A stretch of DNA of 64,000 bases from Mucilaginibacter pedocola (GTDB lineage Bacteria > Bacteroidota > Bacteroidia > Sphingobacteriales > Sphingobacteriaceae), in contig NZ_MBTF01000004.1 in assembly GCF_002013915.1 (NCBI RefSeq), positions 1 to 64,000 on the forward strand. Direction: 5' to 3'. Positions 50,672 through 59,677 of the stretch are shown here, piece by piece (position 1 is the first letter of the stretch; every line of letters begins with the position of its first letter). The notes beneath the pieces were generated by a model, which saw nothing but the letters and a program-made list of their open reading frames with translations, was not told the DNA's origin and searched no databases. Both the position numbers and the translations under genes were made by a program.

Positions 50672-51961
50672 CTAACGCATTTTTTGCCACTTCGCTCTAA
50701 TCCCACTGTATTTTTCCGAATCTTGAGATATATGTCCGTTTTCTGATAACTGTCGATAATCAGGATTAGCAACTTTTAAACAAACTCTTAAAAGACCAAT
50801 CTTATTTAGGGTAGGCCTTTTTAAGAGTATATCATCAATGATATTTGACGTAGTATCCAGGACGGATTTTAGGTCTTTAACTGTCAGAAATTTATTTAGA
50901 TTTAACTCAACGATGTAGTGAACGCTCATTTTTTCAATAGTTAACTCTTTCATGACGGCATTAAACGGCTTGTAAGAATTAAGAAAATGTAGAAGTGAAT
51001 CTTTATTAAGTATGATATCAGTGTCCAGTTCTTGCTCTATCAAAGATTCGAAGGATGTTTCAAAGAGTTCCCCGAACAATCTTTCTGCATTTAGGATAAA
51101 AATTATTTGCTCAGTATTTAAGTAGAAGTTCTCTACGTAATGAAAATGAGTTTTGCCATCTTTTCTCAGCCAATCCCCTTTTGCGGTGTCGTTAGTCAAA
51201 AAAATAACATCTGTATGATGTTTTTTAGCATACTCCATCATTTCATGGAAGATGATAAAATCGCCTGTTGGATCATCTTTTCCGCCTTTTTCAGCACAAC
51301 CTGGAAATGTATTTATGTTATATACATCAGCGCTACTTTTATATTGCGGCAATAGTCTACCATAGTCCTCCTTTATTAATTTTAAATGACTGGAATCTAA
51401 AGATTCCAGTAAATGAGTCTTAGCCAATATATCCATAAATTGGTCATCCAACAATATTGAATTGGCACTCCCTTTTTTGTCGTTAACTTTGTCTTGAATA
51501 TCCGTTTGGAGCGACATAATATTTTCTTCAAGTTTTTGAAGTTTTTCTTGTATATCGGGATAGTCTTCGAGCTTTGTTTTATTACTATTGTTAAAGCCTA
51601 TGAGCTTATTTAAAACCTCTCCTTTGAAATTAGTAGGTAATTGCTCTGTTACGTCAGACTGAAAAGTGTTTATCACCTTTTCGCGATTTTTAATAAATTC
51701 AAATTGTACTTGGCGTGTTAAAACAATTCGTTTTTTATGGCTGGTTAGAAATTGTTTTATCTTTTCTCTTGCATTAAACGAAATTTCATAAATACTTAAA
51801 ATAACGCTTGTATCTAAAAAAATTGGAGTATTTCCAACAAGTTTTGATGCCTCGCCAATTTTACTTTTATATTCTTTAAGAATATGGGTATGTGAACTTA
51901 AAGTTTGATTGAATTGTTGAGTTGCGAAGGAAGTTTCTTGTTTAGGTTTATTATCTGCCAT
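50672..51961 (-). CDS. PIN-like domain protein (PIN_8-like)
   Basis: A protein of about 429 residues (start ATG 51961, MADNKPKQ; ATG 51976 also possible). The frame is open further upstream, but that part is the terminator of cysN. PIN-type acidic positions are visible: IFLDTSVILSIYE near residue 48, an Asp/Glu-rich middle, and DVIFLTNDTAKGDWL near 265, which together fit an Mg-dependent ribonuclease fold of the PIN_8 kind. The middle (about 120-190) is coiled coil. Base composition is clearly more AT-rich than its neighbours and codon use differs, suggesting transfer. It lacks an antitoxin neighbour. A defence role is a family-level possibility only. Confidence 0.75.
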   Translation of the reverse strand: MADNKPKQETSFATQQFNQTLSSHTHILKEYKSKIGEASKLVGNTPIFLDTSVILSIYEISFNAREKIKQFLTSHKKRIVLTRQVQFEFIKNREKVINTFQSDVTEQLPTNFKGEVLNKLIGFNNSNKTKLEDYPDIQEKLQKLEENIMSLQTDIQDKVNDKKGSANSILLDDQFMDILAKTHLLESLDSSHLKLIKEDYGRLLPQYKSSADVYNINTFPGCAEKGGKDDPTGDFIIFHEMMEYAKKHHTDVIFLTNDTAKGDWLRKDGKTHFHYVENFYLNTEQIIFILNAERLFGELFETSFESLIEQELDTDIILNKDSLLHFLNSYKPFNAVMKELTIEKMSVHYIVELNLNKFLTVKDLKSVLDTTSNIIDDILLKRPTLNKIGLLRVCLKVANPDYRQLSENGHISQDSEKYSGIRAKWQKMR

Positions 51962-51993
51962 AAATAAAGATAGCATTTTATAATTTCTTTTTA

Positions 51994-52033
51994 AAACAAC
52001 AAACCCCGTACGAGTTGCACCTCGCACAGGGTT
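51994..52033 (-). terminator. Intrinsic terminator of the sulfur operon
   Basis: On the minus strand AACCCTGTGCGAG pairs with CTCGTACGGGGTT over 13 positions (two G-U), then TGTTGTTTT. The G-U pairs close only in minus-strand RNA, which fits the end of cysN 40 bases upstream. Confidence 0.85.
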
Positions 52034-52072
52034 TTTCTGCTCACTTAACAGAATATAATTGGTCAATTATAT

Positions 52073-53323
52073 TTAATCTACGGCCTGCCTTAGCATCAGC
52101 GCGCCTACGGTTACATTGGTACGGCTATCGATGATGATAGCACCACCGTTGGCTTTGTTTAGCTGGTAAGGGTCGAAGGCAAGGGGTTCGGCGGTTTTGA
52201 TAACAATGCGGCCGATATCGTTCAGTTTAAAATCCTCTTCGTAATCTTTCTCGAGGGTGTTGATATTAACTTTGTACAGCACCTCGCTTATTTTGCAGCG
52301 GATGGTTTTGGTATTATGCTGCACCAAATAGGTAAGCGATGTATCCATAGGGCGGGTATCCATCCAGCACAGGTCGGCTTCTATCAGGTTTGATAGTTGC
52401 GGTTGGCCGGCGCTGTTTACGATGATATCGCCGCGGCTGATGTCGATATTATCGGCCAGGTGCACGGTCACCGATGTGCCAGCTACCGCTTCGGCAAGTT
52501 CCTTATCGTAAAATTCTATTTTAGAAATACTGCTGCTAAAGCCCGATGGCAATATGGTAACCTTATCGTTTACATGAAACGAACCGCTGCTCACGCGGCC
52601 TGCATAGCCACGGTAATCGTGCAGTTCGTCCGTCTGCGGGCGCACTACCCATTGTACGGGCAGGCGGGCGTGTGATGAGGTATCATCAACTTCCAACTGC
52701 ACATTCTCTAAATGGGTAAGCAAACTATCGCCGGTGTACCAGCTAATTTTTGCCGATGGGTAAACAATGTTATCGCCTTTAAGCGCGCTAACCGGTATAT
52801 AGGTAACATTTTGCAGGCCTACTTTGCCGGCTAACACTTTGTAATCGGCCACTATTTTGTTGAACACATCTTCGCTGTAATCAACCATGTCCATTTTGTT
52901 TACGGCAACTACTACCTGCTGTATCTGCAGCAGCGATACCAGGAACGAGTGACGGGTAGTTTGCTCGATAACGCCTTTACGGGCATCTATCAAAATAATG
53001 GCTAATCCTGCATTGCTGGCACCGGTAACCATGTTACGGGTGTACTGAATGTGCCCCGGCGCATCGGCAATAATGAACTTGCGTTTATCAGTTTCGAAGT
53101 ATTTGTAAGCAACGTCAATAGTGATACCCTGCTCGCGCTCGGCTTTTAAACCATCGGTAAGGATGGCCAAGTCGATGCTGCCATCGTCGTTTTTACGGTT
53201 GCTGGCATGTAGGGCCTCTAACTGGTCGGCCAGGATGGCTTCGCTATCGTACAGCAGGCGGCCTATCAATGTGCTTTTGCCATCGTCTACACTACCTGCG
53301 GTTATAAATTTTAAAATGTCCAT
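52073..53323 (-). CDS. cysN: Sulfate adenylyltransferase subunit 1 (GTPase)
   Basis: The GTPase subunit that drives ATP sulfurylase (sulfate + ATP to APS). Start is ATG 53323 (MDILKFITAGSVDDGKST), rejecting 21 codons derived from a repeat. It has 416 residues with G1 GSVDDGKS, G3 DAPGHIQYT, G4 NKMD, and EF-Tu-like beta domains behind. The CysC kinase domain that is fused in some homologues is absent, in line with an APS-type reductase. It is separated from cysD by 278 bases of repeats. Confidence 0.95.
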   Translation of the reverse strand: MDILKFITAGSVDDGKSTLIGRLLYDSEAILADQLEALHASNRKNDDGSIDLAILTDGLKAEREQGITIDVAYKYFETDKRKFIIADAPGHIQYTRNMVTGASNAGLAIILIDARKGVIEQTTRHSFLVSLLQIQQVVVAVNKMDMVDYSEDVFNKIVADYKVLAGKVGLQNVTYIPVSALKGDNIVYPSAKISWYTGDSLLTHLENVQLEVDDTSSHARLPVQWVVRPQTDELHDYRGYAGRVSSGSFHVNDKVTILPSGFSSSISKIEFYDKELAEAVAGTSVTVHLADNIDISRGDIIVNSAGQPQLSNLIEADLCWMDTRPMDTSLTYLVQHNTKTIRCKISEVLYKVNINTLEKDYEEDFKLNDIGRIVIKTAEPLAFDPYQLNKANGGAIIIDSRTNVTVGALMLRQAVD

Positions 53324-53340
53324 GTTCTCTCGTAAGCTAT

Positions 53341-53601
53341 GGTTCCCCTCTTGAGAGGGGTTAGGGGTGTGTTTCTTCGTCTGCATTGTGCGCTAACACA
53401 CCCCATGAGCGTTAGTGCTATTTGTTCTCCACCTCATGCTGAACTTGTTTCAGTACCCCATCATATAAGCCACTATGCAGATTGGATTTGCATTTACGTT
53501 ACCTGCCGTGTGGGGTGCCGAAATAAATTCGGCATGACTTGTTTTTTATTTTCTTCCGTAGCGATGGGTTTGAAACCCATCGCTATCGTTAGTGCGGATA
53601 C
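53341..53601. repeat. Three or more short repeats between cysD and cysN
   Basis: CCCCTC-TTGA-GAGGGG (53345-53360) heads a 'ttaggggtgtg' element; a 'cctcatgctgaacttgtttcag' element occupies about 53440-53540; and AGCGATGGGTTT-G-AAACCCATCGCT (53560-53584) is a perfect 12-bp palindrome. Nothing coding is seen. Confidence 0.7.
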
Positions 53602-54507
53602 TTAAAAATATCCGCCCTTTTTCCTTTCTTCCATCGCGGCTTCGCTTACTTTATCGTCCATACGGGCGCCGCGTTCGCTTATTTTAGAAGAGGCTATTTC
53701 GTTAATGATATCGTCCAGTTCAAAGGCGTATGATTCTACGGCTGCGGTGCAGGTCATGTCGCCTACGGTGCGGAAGCGTACGTTCTTTTTTTCGATGATA
53801 TCTTCATCATCCATATTTAAAAACGGCGATGCTGCCATCAGTTGCCCGTTGCGGGTAATGCAATCGCGCTGGTGGGCAAAGTATATGCTTGGCAAAGGGA
53901 TGTTCTCGCGGCGGATGTAATTCCACACATCAAGTTCGGTCCAGTTGCTTATCGGGAAAACACGTACGTTCTCGCCTTTGTGTATTTTACCGTTGTAAAT
54001 GTTCCAAAGCTCGGGGCGCTGGCGTTTTGGGTCCCACTGGCCAAACTCATCGCGTACCGAAAAGATACGTTCTTTGGCGCGGGCCTTTTCCTCATCGCGG
54101 CGGGCACCACCTATACAGGCATCGAATTGATGCTTGGCAATAGTATCCAGCAGGGTGACGGTTTGCAGCGCGTTGCGGCTGGCGTTCTTGCCTTTTTGCT
54201 CAATTACCTTTCCTTCGTCAATGCTATCCTGTACGTGGCCGATGATGAGTTTTTCGCCAATGCGGGCTATCATCTCATCGCGGTAGGTAATGGTTTCTTC
54301 AAAATTGTGCCCGGTATCTATATGCACCAGCGGAAATGGAAATTTACCGGGGCGAAAGGCTTTCAGCGCCAAATGCACCAGGGTAATAGAATCCTTACCG
54401 CCCGAAAACAGCAGTGCAGGTTTTTCGAACTGCCCGGCTACTTCGCGCAAAATATAAATGGCCTCTGCCTCTAACTCGTCCAGGTAATCTAACCGGTTCT
54501 TACTCAT
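53602..54507 (-). CDS. cysD: Sulfate adenylyltransferase subunit 2
   Basis: Catalytic subunit of ATP sulfurylase, partner of CysN. The 301-residue protein has the PP-loop SGGKDSITL near residue 35, HIDTGHNFEET, and GGARRDEEKARAKERIFS, all typical of CysD. Its start overlaps the cysH stop by four bases (ATGA). Confidence 0.96.
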   Translation of the reverse strand: MSKNRLDYLDELEAEAIYILREVAGQFEKPALLFSGGKDSITLVHLALKAFRPGKFPFPLVHIDTGHNFEETITYRDEMIARIGEKLIIGHVQDSIDEGKVIEQKGKNASRNALQTVTLLDTIAKHQFDACIGGARRDEEKARAKERIFSVRDEFGQWDPKRQRPELWNIYNGKIHKGENVRVFPISNWTELDVWNYIRRENIPLPSIYFAHQRDCITRNGQLMAASPFLNMDDEDIIEKKNVRFRTVGDMTCTAAVESYAFELDDIINEIASSKISERGARMDDKVSEAAMEERKKGGYF

Positions 54508-55235
54508 TCTTTCAAATCATTTAGTTCAGCTGCCGGTTCGTGAACATGCAGCCCGCATTCTTTCTTGCTTTGGTCTTCCCACCACCAGCGCCCGGCCCTG
54601 AAATCTTCGCCTGGTTGTACGGCGCGGGTACAAGGTGCACAGCCTATGCTTGGGAAACCCCTGTCGTGCAAGGTATTGTAGGGTATATTGTATTGTTTAA
54701 TGTATGCTTTTACATCGTCAAGCGTCCAGCTAAAAATAGGGTGGAACTTGAAGAGGTTATTGCCGCCATCCCATTCCACATCGCGCATATCTTCGCGGTT
54801 GGCGCTTTGGTCGGCACGGATGCCGGTGATCCACATTTTGTTGCCTGCAACCGCGCGGTGCAAGGGCTCTATCTTGCGGATGCCGCAGCATTGTTTACGG
54901 TTCTCTACCGATTCGTAGAAGCTGTTGGGCCCTTTGGCGTTCACCATGGCCTCTAAAGCGGTATGCTCGGGATAGTAGGCGTGTATGGGTTTGCCGTATA
55001 TCTCCATGGTGCGGTTCCAAACGTAATACGTTTCGGGGAACAGGCGGCCGGTCTCCAGCGTGAAAACCTTGATGGGAATATTATGGGCAAATATCATGTG
55101 GGTGATCACCTGGTCTTCCCAGCCAAAACTGCTCGAAAAAACAATTTCGCCCGGAAACTCCGCTGCCAAAGCCTGCAGGGCCTCAACAGGGTCTTTCCCC
55201 GATGTTAATTGCGATATGTATGTAGTATCTGCCAA
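54504..55235 (-). CDS. cysH: APS reductase (assimilatory, iron-sulfur type)
   Basis: Reduces adenylyl sulfate to sulfite with thioredoxin. The 243-residue protein has the CC pair (QCCGIRK, 116-117) and CxxC (GCAPC, 199-202) that hold the 4Fe-4S cluster, and the catalytic ECGLH near the C-terminus (Cys227). These mark the APS-using rather than PAPS-using form, consistent with no APS kinase in the operon. The start is TTG at 55235, two bases after the upstream stop; no ATG exists in frame before the active core. Confidence 0.95.
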   Translation of the reverse strand: MADTTYISQLTSGKDPVEALQALAAEFPGEIVFSSSFGWEDQVITHMIFAHNIPIKVFTLETGRLFPETYYVWNRTMEIYGKPIHAYYPEHTALEAMVNAKGPNSFYESVENRKQCCGIRKIEPLHRAVAGNKMWITGIRADQSANREDMRDVEWDGGNNLFKFHPIFSWTLDDVKAYIKQYNIPYNTLHDRGFPSIGCAPCTRAVQPGEDFRAGRWWWEDQSKKECGLHVHEPAAELNDLKE

Positions 55236-55237
55236 GT

Positions 55238-56743
55238 TTAATGAACTAGGAATTTGAAAATGCTGCGTATACTTATCGCGATAACAATTACAGCGACCGC
55301 GAACATAATAGCTTTTGCTGATATTTTATTGGAAATTCTCGCAGCAATTGGCGATGCCAGCGCGCTGCCTATCACCAGGCCCGAAACGGCTTCCCAGTGT
55401 TTGCCGTTCAGCATCAGGATAAAGGTTGCCGAGCTTACCAGCGCTATAAAAAAGCGCGAGAGTTTTACCGTACCCAACGAAAAGCGCGGATGGCGGCCAC
55501 CTGCTATTAAAGTTGATAATACGATAGACCCCCAGCCACCGCCGCCAACAGCATCAATAAAGCCACCACCCAAACCGAGCAGTTGAATGCGTTTGATCTT
55601 AGCGGTAGTGCGTTTTTTGCTGATGTTGATGGCTTTATTCAAGATAACGAAACCCAGTATCAGCGTGTATAGCGATACCACTGGCTTGGTGTAAACGGCA
55701 TAATGCTCCAAAGATGATACTAAGTATGCACCGGTCGCCGCACCAATAATACCCGGGAATAACAGCAGCCAGAATAACTTCCAGTTTACGTTACCCATGC
55801 GGTAGTGCATCCAGCCGGCGATACCATTGCTCATGATCTCCGAAAGGTGCACACCCATACTTGCCGAAGCAGGAGGGATGCCCATAGAGAGCGAAAACGT
55901 GGTTGAGGTAACCCCGTACGACATGCCGATGGCACCATCTATCATGGCGAACACAAAGCCCGCGCCTAAAAAGTAGTAGAACAGCGGATCCACATTTTCT
56001 ACGAACGACTGGAAGCGCGGTTCCCTTGCCCAAAGCAAGCCTATTACTACAGCAAAAAACGCTACAGATAGGCCCCATATCAGCAGTTTAAGGTTGTTAT
56101 TGCTCGGAGGCGTTTTAGCGCCAACTAAAATAGCGGTAACCCTGTTCAGTTCTTTTACTTTGTGGGTAAAATCGCCGCCGAGGTTCTCGCGTATCTGGCT
56201 CATTTGCTGTAGGGTGGTATCTATCTCATCGGGGATGGCCTCGGTTAAAACTTCTTTTAAACGTTTGGCCACAGTTGGCGATTTGCCATTGGTAGATATG
56301 CCTATCTTCAGGTCGCCTTTTTGTACTATCGAGCCTAAGTAGAAATCGCACAGATCAGGTTTATCTGCCACGTTGATGAGCAGCTTACGATCATGTGCCG
56401 ATTGGCAGATGTACTTGTTCAGTTCCGCATCGTTGGTGGCGGCTATCACAATATCGGCACCATCTAAGTCGGTATCGGCAAATGCCTTTTCAATAAGGGT
56501 AAGCTTTGGTGTGCCCGCAGCCAGCGCTTCTATTTGCGGCAGGAAAGTTTTTGAGATGACCGTAATAGCCGCGCCGGTGCTGTTGTTGAGCATGGCCGTT
56601 AGTTTCTCTAAACCAACTTTACCACCGCCAACAAGCACGGTATGCAAACCATCCAGCTTCAAAAAAACAGGGAACAATTGGTTACCCTTTGATTTGACAG
56701 GAGGCGTTTCGGTTAAACTATTATTCCTGGGCAACAATGTCAT
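55238..56743 (-). CDS. Siroheme synthase NAD-domain fused to TSUP (TauE/SafE) permease
   Basis: A 501-residue fusion. Start is ATG 56743, overlapping the cobA end by 23 bases. Residues about 20-200 are a Met8p/CysG-B-type precorrin-2 dehydrogenase and ferrochelatase (VLVGGGKVGLEK at 37-48, VIAATNDAELN, DFYLGSIVQKGDLKIGISTNGKSP). From about 218 to the end are 8 membrane helices of a TauE/SafE sulfite/sulfonate permease (GAIGMSYGVTSTTF; GGGFIDAVGGGGWGS). The first half makes siroheme for sulfite reductase; the second may move sulfate or export sulfite. Direction is unknown. Confidence 0.9.
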   Translation of the reverse strand: MTLLPRNNSLTETPPVKSKGNQLFPVFLKLDGLHTVLVGGGKVGLEKLTAMLNNSTGAAITVISKTFLPQIEALAAGTPKLTLIEKAFADTDLDGADIVIAATNDAELNKYICQSAHDRKLLINVADKPDLCDFYLGSIVQKGDLKIGISTNGKSPTVAKRLKEVLTEAIPDEIDTTLQQMSQIRENLGGDFTHKVKELNRVTAILVGAKTPPSNNNLKLLIWGLSVAFFAVVIGLLWAREPRFQSFVENVDPLFYYFLGAGFVFAMIDGAIGMSYGVTSTTFSLSMGIPPASASMGVHLSEIMSNGIAGWMHYRMGNVNWKLFWLLLFPGIIGAATGAYLVSSLEHYAVYTKPVVSLYTLILGFVILNKAINISKKRTTAKIKRIQLLGLGGGFIDAVGGGGWGSIVLSTLIAGGRHPRFSLGTVKLSRFFIALVSSATFILMLNGKHWEAVSGLVIGSALASPIAARISNKISAKAIMFAVAVIVIAISIRSIFKFLVH

Positions 56744-57512
56744 AAAACTCCCTGATGGGTTGAAACTTCGGATGCAACGATACCACTTCGCCAAACACGA
56801 TAAGGGCAGGCGAGTTAATGTTGTTTTCTTCGGCAAGCTCGGCAATGGTATTGGCCACGCCAATTACTACCTTCTCGTTATCGGTGCTTCCGCTTTGTAT
56901 TACGGCAACAGGCAACCTGCCTTTGCCTTCGTTCTGAAATATCTCCGCTATTTGCGCCAGCTTGTGTATGCCCATCAATACTACCACGGTAGCATTGGTT
57001 TTGGCAGCGGCATAAAGGTCGTTTGATATGCGGCCATCGCTGGTGGTGCCGGTAACTACCCAAAAGCTTTCGCTACGCCCGCGGTGGGTAACCGGTATGC
57101 CCTGTAAACCCGGAACGCCTATTGAGCTTGATATACCAGGAATGACCTGCGCCGGTATGCTGTAATCGGCAGCGTGGTCCAATTCCTCGTACCCACGGCC
57201 GAACACAAATGGATCGCCACCTTTCAGGCGTACTACGTGGCCATAGTTCAGCGCGTAGTCTATCATCAGTTTATTGATGTTCTCTTGCGAGAAAGAATGG
57301 TCGCCGCTGCGTTTGCCCACGTACACTTTGGTAGCGTTCTCTGGCGCGAACTCCAATAGTTCTTCGTTAACCAATGCATCGTACAAAACCACATCGGCGG
57401 TTTGCAGTGCTTTTATGCCTTTTATGGTGATCAGTTCGGCATCGCCGGGGCCTGCGCCAACAAGGGTAATGCGTGGTTCTTTTATAGCCGTTTTGGTTTG
57501 TGTTTGTATCAT
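56721..57512 (-). CDS. cobA: Uroporphyrinogen-III C-methyltransferase
   Basis: Adds two methyl groups from SAM to uroporphyrinogen III to give precorrin-2, the siroheme precursor. The 263-residue protein shows VGAGPGDAELITIKG, VLYDALVNEELL, RLKGGDPFVFGRGYEE and PVTHRGRS, all standard for SUMT. Its start overlaps the sulfite reductase stop by four bases (ATGA), and its product feeds the next gene's domain. Confidence 0.95.
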   Translation of the reverse strand: MIQTQTKTAIKEPRITLVGAGPGDAELITIKGIKALQTADVVLYDALVNEELLEFAPENATKVYVGKRSGDHSFSQENINKLMIDYALNYGHVVRLKGGDPFVFGRGYEELDHAADYSIPAQVIPGISSSIGVPGLQGIPVTHRGRSESFWVVTGTTSDGRISNDLYAAAKTNATVVVLMGIHKLAQIAEIFQNEGKGRLPVAVIQSGSTDNEKVVIGVANTIAELAEENNINSPALIVFGEVVSLHPKFQPIREFYDIVAQE

Positions 57513-59602
57513 GACTGTAACACCGCCTCTCTTTTGTCTTTAACCGTTTGTAAGAAATCTGTTGCCTGCTGTTTGTAAGCAGTAGCAAACGCTTCCGATG
57601 GTTCGTTCTTGTTTATTTGCAGCACCAGGTCGTTAAAGGTACCTTCTAAGGCAACTTCGCCGGTGGCTACGTAAGTATTGTCAAATTCTTTAATAATGCC
57701 CGATTGTGTGCTGGCGTTGATGCCTTTATCCAGCAGCAAAGCTTTTGCCGCGCTTATCATGGTATTGTACGAGTGGTATATGGCATCGCTCCAGTAACCT
57801 TTATCGTACGAACCGTTGGCCCAACCCAGTTTCTCATCGCTTTCGAAGAGCAGGGTAGCAACTAAGTCTATCACTACACCGGCGCATTCGCCCACGCCAA
57901 TAGCGCTTACGTAAGTTTCCTGGTGGCCCCAGTCAACAAACTCGTCTTCGGTTAGGGTGGTAAGGTCGGCGAGGGGTTTTAGCATACGGTAGAAGTAATC
58001 TTTACCCTGGCGGTCGTAGTACGCATGGTAAGTTTCGTCCTGTTCCGATTGGCTTTTGTAATCGTTCAGTACCAGCCTCAATACATCGGTAGCACGTTTA
58101 GATGGTACTTTTATTACACGCTCGGCAGCGCGGCCTTCGCCGTTGCCTACGGTACCGCCGCCCAGCATTACCTGTACAGATGGCAGTACTTTAGCACCCG
58201 CTTTAAGCGAACTGCCGTGGAAGCCAATATGCGCCAAGCCGTGCTGGCCGCAGCTATTCATACAGCCGCTTATTTTAATTTTTATTTCGCGGTTGTATAT
58301 CAGGTCTTCGTACTCGTTGTATATCACATCTTCCAGCACGCGCGCCATGGTCATGCTGTTGCTGATGCCCAGGTTACAGGTATCGGTACCGGGGCAGGTG
58401 GTAACATCGGCAATGCTATCAAAACCCGGTGCAGCAAAATCTAAAGCGTGCAGGCCTTCATAAAGGGCAGGCAAGGCTTCTTTGCGTACATATTTTAACA
58501 GCAGGCCCTGGTTTTGGGTGATGCGTATCTCGTCGCCAACATAAGGGCGAATAGCGTCTACCAATTTGCGGGCAACATCAGTTGGGATATCGCCAACGGG
58601 TACTTTAATGTACACGCCATGGAAGCCTTCTTGCTTTTGCTCGAATACGTTGGTTGCTAACCATTGCTCGTAACGGAATGGGTTGGCAATTTCAACAGCA
58701 GGGTATTCGGTAGTTTCGGGCAGGGCAGGGGCGGGTACCGTTTCGCGGTTAATAGGGTAGGTTTTTACCTTAATAGCTGTGCGTTCTTCTTTAGCCAAAC
58801 GCAATACTTCTTCTAAACCTAACTTCTGTACCAAATATTTAAGACGTGCCTTGTTACGGTTGTTGCGTTCGCCATAACGGTCGAACACTCGAATGATGGC
58901 TTCGGCATAAGGTATCAGTTGATCCTCGGGTAGGAAATCTTCTACCTGGTTGGCCAAAATTGGCTGTGCGCCTAAGCCACCTGCCAACATCACTTTAAAG
59001 CCGCGTTCGCCTTTTTCATTCAGTTTTGGGATAAAGCCCAAGTCGTGAATGTAAGAGAAAGCGGTATCGTCGTCGTTCGCCGAGAAAGCAATTTTGAATT
59101 TACGGCCCATCTCCTGGCAAATAGGGTTGCGCAGGAAATAGCGGAACATGGCATCAGCATAAGGCGAAACATCGAAAGGTTCTTTCGGGTCGATGCCGGC
59201 AGTAGGCGATGAGGTGATGTTACGTACAGTGTTACCGCAAGCTTCGCGCAGGGTGATATCGTCGCGCTCTAACTCCGCCCAAAGTTGCGGGGTGCGATCA
59301 AGGCTTACGTAGTGTATCTGGATATCCTGGCGGGTTGTAAGGTGCAGGTTGCCGCTGCCGTACTCGTCGGATATATCGGCTATCTTCAGTAATTGTTTAA
59401 AAGTGACCTTACCGAATGGGAGCTTGATGCGCACCATTTGCACACCGGGCTGGCGCTGGCCGTAAACGCCGCGTGCCAAACGCAGGCTGCGGAATTTCTC
59501 GTCGTGTATCTTTCCTTCGCGAAAGGCACGTATCTTCTTTTCAAGATCGATGATGTCCTGCTCAACTATCGGGTTCTCCAGTTCGGTCCTGAAGCTCTGC
59601 AT
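57509..59602 (-). CDS. Sulfite reductase (siroheme, 4Fe-4S) with C-terminal HEPN-like domain
   Basis: Six-electron reduction of sulfite to sulfide. The 697-residue protein has two ferredoxin-like half domains and siroheme/4Fe-4S cysteines in TCPGTDTCNLG (C403, C409) and SGCMNSCGQHG (C447, C451). Context makes sulfite more likely than nitrite. After the reductase core (about 545) a helical extension of about 130 residues shows DAIYHSYNTMISAAKALL, similar to HEPN domains, without the RxxxxH ribonuclease motif. cysJ is absent, so ferredoxin is the probable donor. It is the first enzyme gene of the operon, behind a leader and terminator. Confidence 0.92.
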   Translation of the reverse strand: MQSFRTELENPIVEQDIIDLEKKIRAFREGKIHDEKFRSLRLARGVYGQRQPGVQMVRIKLPFGKVTFKQLLKIADISDEYGSGNLHLTTRQDIQIHYVSLDRTPQLWAELERDDITLREACGNTVRNITSSPTAGIDPKEPFDVSPYADAMFRYFLRNPICQEMGRKFKIAFSANDDDTAFSYIHDLGFIPKLNEKGERGFKVMLAGGLGAQPILANQVEDFLPEDQLIPYAEAIIRVFDRYGERNNRNKARLKYLVQKLGLEEVLRLAKEERTAIKVKTYPINRETVPAPALPETTEYPAVEIANPFRYEQWLATNVFEQKQEGFHGVYIKVPVGDIPTDVARKLVDAIRPYVGDEIRITQNQGLLLKYVRKEALPALYEGLHALDFAAPGFDSIADVTTCPGTDTCNLGISNSMTMARVLEDVIYNEYEDLIYNREIKIKISGCMNSCGQHGLAHIGFHGSSLKAGAKVLPSVQVMLGGGTVGNGEGRAAERVIKVPSKRATDVLRLVLNDYKSQSEQDETYHAYYDRQGKDYFYRMLKPLADLTTLTEDEFVDWGHQETYVSAIGVGECAGVVIDLVATLLFESDEKLGWANGSYDKGYWSDAIYHSYNTMISAAKALLLDKGINASTQSGIIKEFDNTYVATGEVALEGTFNDLVLQINKNEPSEAFATAYKQQATDFLQTVKDKREAVLQS

Positions 59603-59624
59603 AATGTCTAATTTAGTTTTGTAT

Positions 59625-59655
59625 AAAAAAGCCCCTTCGCTGTGGCTGAAGAGGC
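59625..59655 (-). terminator. Intrinsic terminator in the leader of the sulfur operon (attenuator)
   Basis: On the minus strand GCCTCTTC pairs with GAAGGGGC (8 bp, one G-U), loop AGCCACAGC, then TTTTTTAT. It stands 22 bases after the leader frame stop and 23 bases before the sulfite reductase start. A terminator ahead of the first gene of its own operon implies conditional termination. Confidence 0.75.
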
Positions 59656-59677
59656 AAATATTATTAATTCTACTGTC

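Noticed and set aside
51977..52066. Extended start for the PIN-like gene
   Set aside because: The extra codons are the terminator hairpin of the cysN operon.
53388..53605. Short open frame between cysN and cysD on the plus strand
   Set aside because: It consists of three different repeat elements read through, with no coding signature.
53842..54474. 210-codon open frame on the plus strand
   Set aside because: Antisense to cysD, whose family motifs are unmistakable.
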